6,075 bases of DNA from an uncultured Collinsella sp. (GTDB lineage Bacteria; Actinomycetota; Coriobacteriia; Coriobacteriales; Coriobacteriaceae), in NCBI GenBank assembly GCA_900555355.1, contig USKV01000099.1, positions 1-6,075 of the forward strand. The letters are read 5' to 3'. The notes under the pieces are model-generated. The model did no database searches and had not been told where the DNA came from. It was given only the letters and a program-made list of their open reading frames with translations. A program made the translations under genes and the position numbers. Within the stretch, counting starts at the first letter, position 1. Each line of letters starts with the position of its first letter. Below, in pieces: positions 5,653 through 6,075 of this stretch.

Positions 5653-5881
5653 AGCTGGTCCTTTCGATGCGGGCGCGGAGAATCTGTCGCGCCCAGGTTA
5701 CGGCACATATCGTGAAGCACATTGTAGTTCAACGGGACGATGCATGCGTTTGAAAGCGTCTCTTGCCTGTACGGTCCAACCTTTCAAAAAGGAAAGCTGG
5801 ACGTAAGCCAAATCGATGGCAGCCCATGTGCGGCGCTGCGATGATGAGGCCGTAACAAGGAGCTGGTCTCAAGGAGGAGCC
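5653..5881. other. Divergent intergenic region with structured candidate leader
   Basis: These 229 bases contain no convincing gene; the in-frame ATG at 5816 lacks a ribosome site. On the minus strand TACAAT (5721-5726) is a possible -10 for the four-TM protein gene, without a good -35. On the plus strand CTTTCAAA (5781-5788) can pair either with TTTGAAAG (5749-5756, perfect 8 bp) or, through CTTTC, with GAAAG (5792-5796), the latter extended by GTCCA/TGGAC (5774-5778 with 5798-5802). A further possible stem is GCAGC/GCTGC (5819-5823 with 5835-5839). Two purine-rich AGGAG stretches lie near 5857 and 5871; the second serves the 47-residue gene. Confidence 0.45.
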
Positions 5882-6025
5882 ATGATGTACGGAACAGGGC
5901 AAGTGCGTGAGCCGCGGTCGTTGGGAAGGCGCATGGGCGATTCTGTGATCGCTGCCGTGTGCACGGGATTGATGGCGGTGCTTTGCATTGCGATGCTGTG
6001 GGCCATGTCGCATGTGGGACAATAG
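5882..6025 (+). CDS. 47-residue single-TM protein, function unknown
   Basis: A very short gene I do not recognise. The start is chosen at ATG 5882 (or the adjacent ATG 5885) because of a near-perfect AAGGAGG at 5871-5877, with a 4- or 7-base spacer. A longer in-frame reading from 5816 would add about 22 residues but has no ribosome site, and its extension is not hydrophobic. The protein has a polar, basic N-terminus (GQVREPRSLGRRMGD, 6-20), then one hydrophobic segment SVIAAVCTGLMAVLCIAMLW (21-40) with two cysteines, and a short tail AMSHVGQ. By the positive-inside rule the N-terminus should be cytoplasmic. There is no signal peptidase or lipobox motif. It ends about 50 bases from the window edge, so any partner gene downstream is not visible. 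Confidence 0.65.
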   Translation: MMYGTGQVREPRSLGRRMGDSVIAAVCTGLMAVLCIAMLWAMSHVGQ

Positions 6026-6034
6026 CGGACGGTT

Positions 6035-6057
6035 GGGTGCTGGCATAAACGGCGCCC
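6035..6057 (+). terminator. Possible weak hairpin after the 47-residue gene
   Basis: GGGTGC (6035-6040) can pair with GCGCCC (6052-6057), five Watson-Crick pairs and one G-U, with an 11-base loop. A TTTT run appears only at 6068-6071, about ten bases after the stem, so this is a poor terminator. It may be part of a larger structure cut by the window end. Confidence 0.2.
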
Positions 6058-6075
6058 CGCGTATTCGTTTTGCTT

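Noticed and set aside
5221..5715. A 164-codon plus-strand open frame covering the four-TM protein gene.
   Set aside because: It has the Asp/Gly/Asn-rich composition typical of an antisense shadow. The minus-strand gene has the good start and membrane segments.
5799..5823. GGACGTAAGCCA followed by ATGGCAGCC resembles two conserved strings of the cyclic-di-GMP-I (GEMM) riboswitch.
   Set aside because: The GNRA tetraloop is absent (the loop is A-rich), there is no room for the hairpin carrying its receptor between the two strings, and the closing 3' part does not match. A covariance-model search with the GEMM-I model would settle it.
5850..5880. CGTAACAAGG followed by an AGGAGG stretch looks like the conserved 3' end region of 16S rRNA.
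   Set aside because: The match is about ten bases and the following sequence diverges at once. AGGAGG here is the ribosome binding site of the small gene, which is complementary to the anti-SD rather than an rRNA fragment.

Overview
The window is an ordinary chromosomal stretch of a GC-rich bacterium. Codon use strongly favours G/C at third positions, and most starts are ATG about 4 to 7 bases behind an AGGAG-type Shine-Dalgarno. Gene content and style fit a high-GC Gram-positive, most plausibly a gut Coriobacteriia such as Collinsella. That placement is an inference; no marker gene in the window proves it.

Layout from left to right: (1) ung, uracil-DNA glycosylase, on the minus strand, missing only its last few residues at the left edge. 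(2) A 10-TM EamA/DMT transporter on the minus strand upstream of ung. (3) A LysR-family regulator on the plus strand, divergent from the transporter, so it is the obvious candidate regulator of it. (4) A MATE-family exporter on the minus strand, convergent with the LysR gene. (5) A 178-bp divergent intergenic region between the MATE gene and an rlmA-type 23S rRNA guanine methyltransferase gene on the plus strand. It holds a 58-bp dyad with three CTAG cores exactly 27 bp apart. (6) Two hairpins after rlmA, the second a good intrinsic terminator. (7) A 133-residue four-TM protein of unknown function on the minus strand. (8) A 229-bp divergent, structured intergenic region. (9) A 47-residue single-TM protein on the plus strand with a very strong ribosome binding site.

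The genes are mostly housekeeping or transport. The most notable signal is the MATE/rlmA control region. The large inverted repeat is centred on an ACTAGT palindrome, and its outer ends (ATGACTAG on both strands) can be read as the -35 boxes of the two divergent promoters. An exporter of the multidrug type and an rRNA methyltransferase of a family that includes a macrolide-resistance member may therefore share one operator block, although no regulator gene for it lies in the window. Weaker signals are a hairpin that could hide the transporter's Shine-Dalgarno, a palindromic element after rlmA with two alternative folds, and mutually exclusive pairings upstream of the 47-residue gene. I see no CRISPR array, tRNA, rRNA, insertion sequence, phage gene or defence system.
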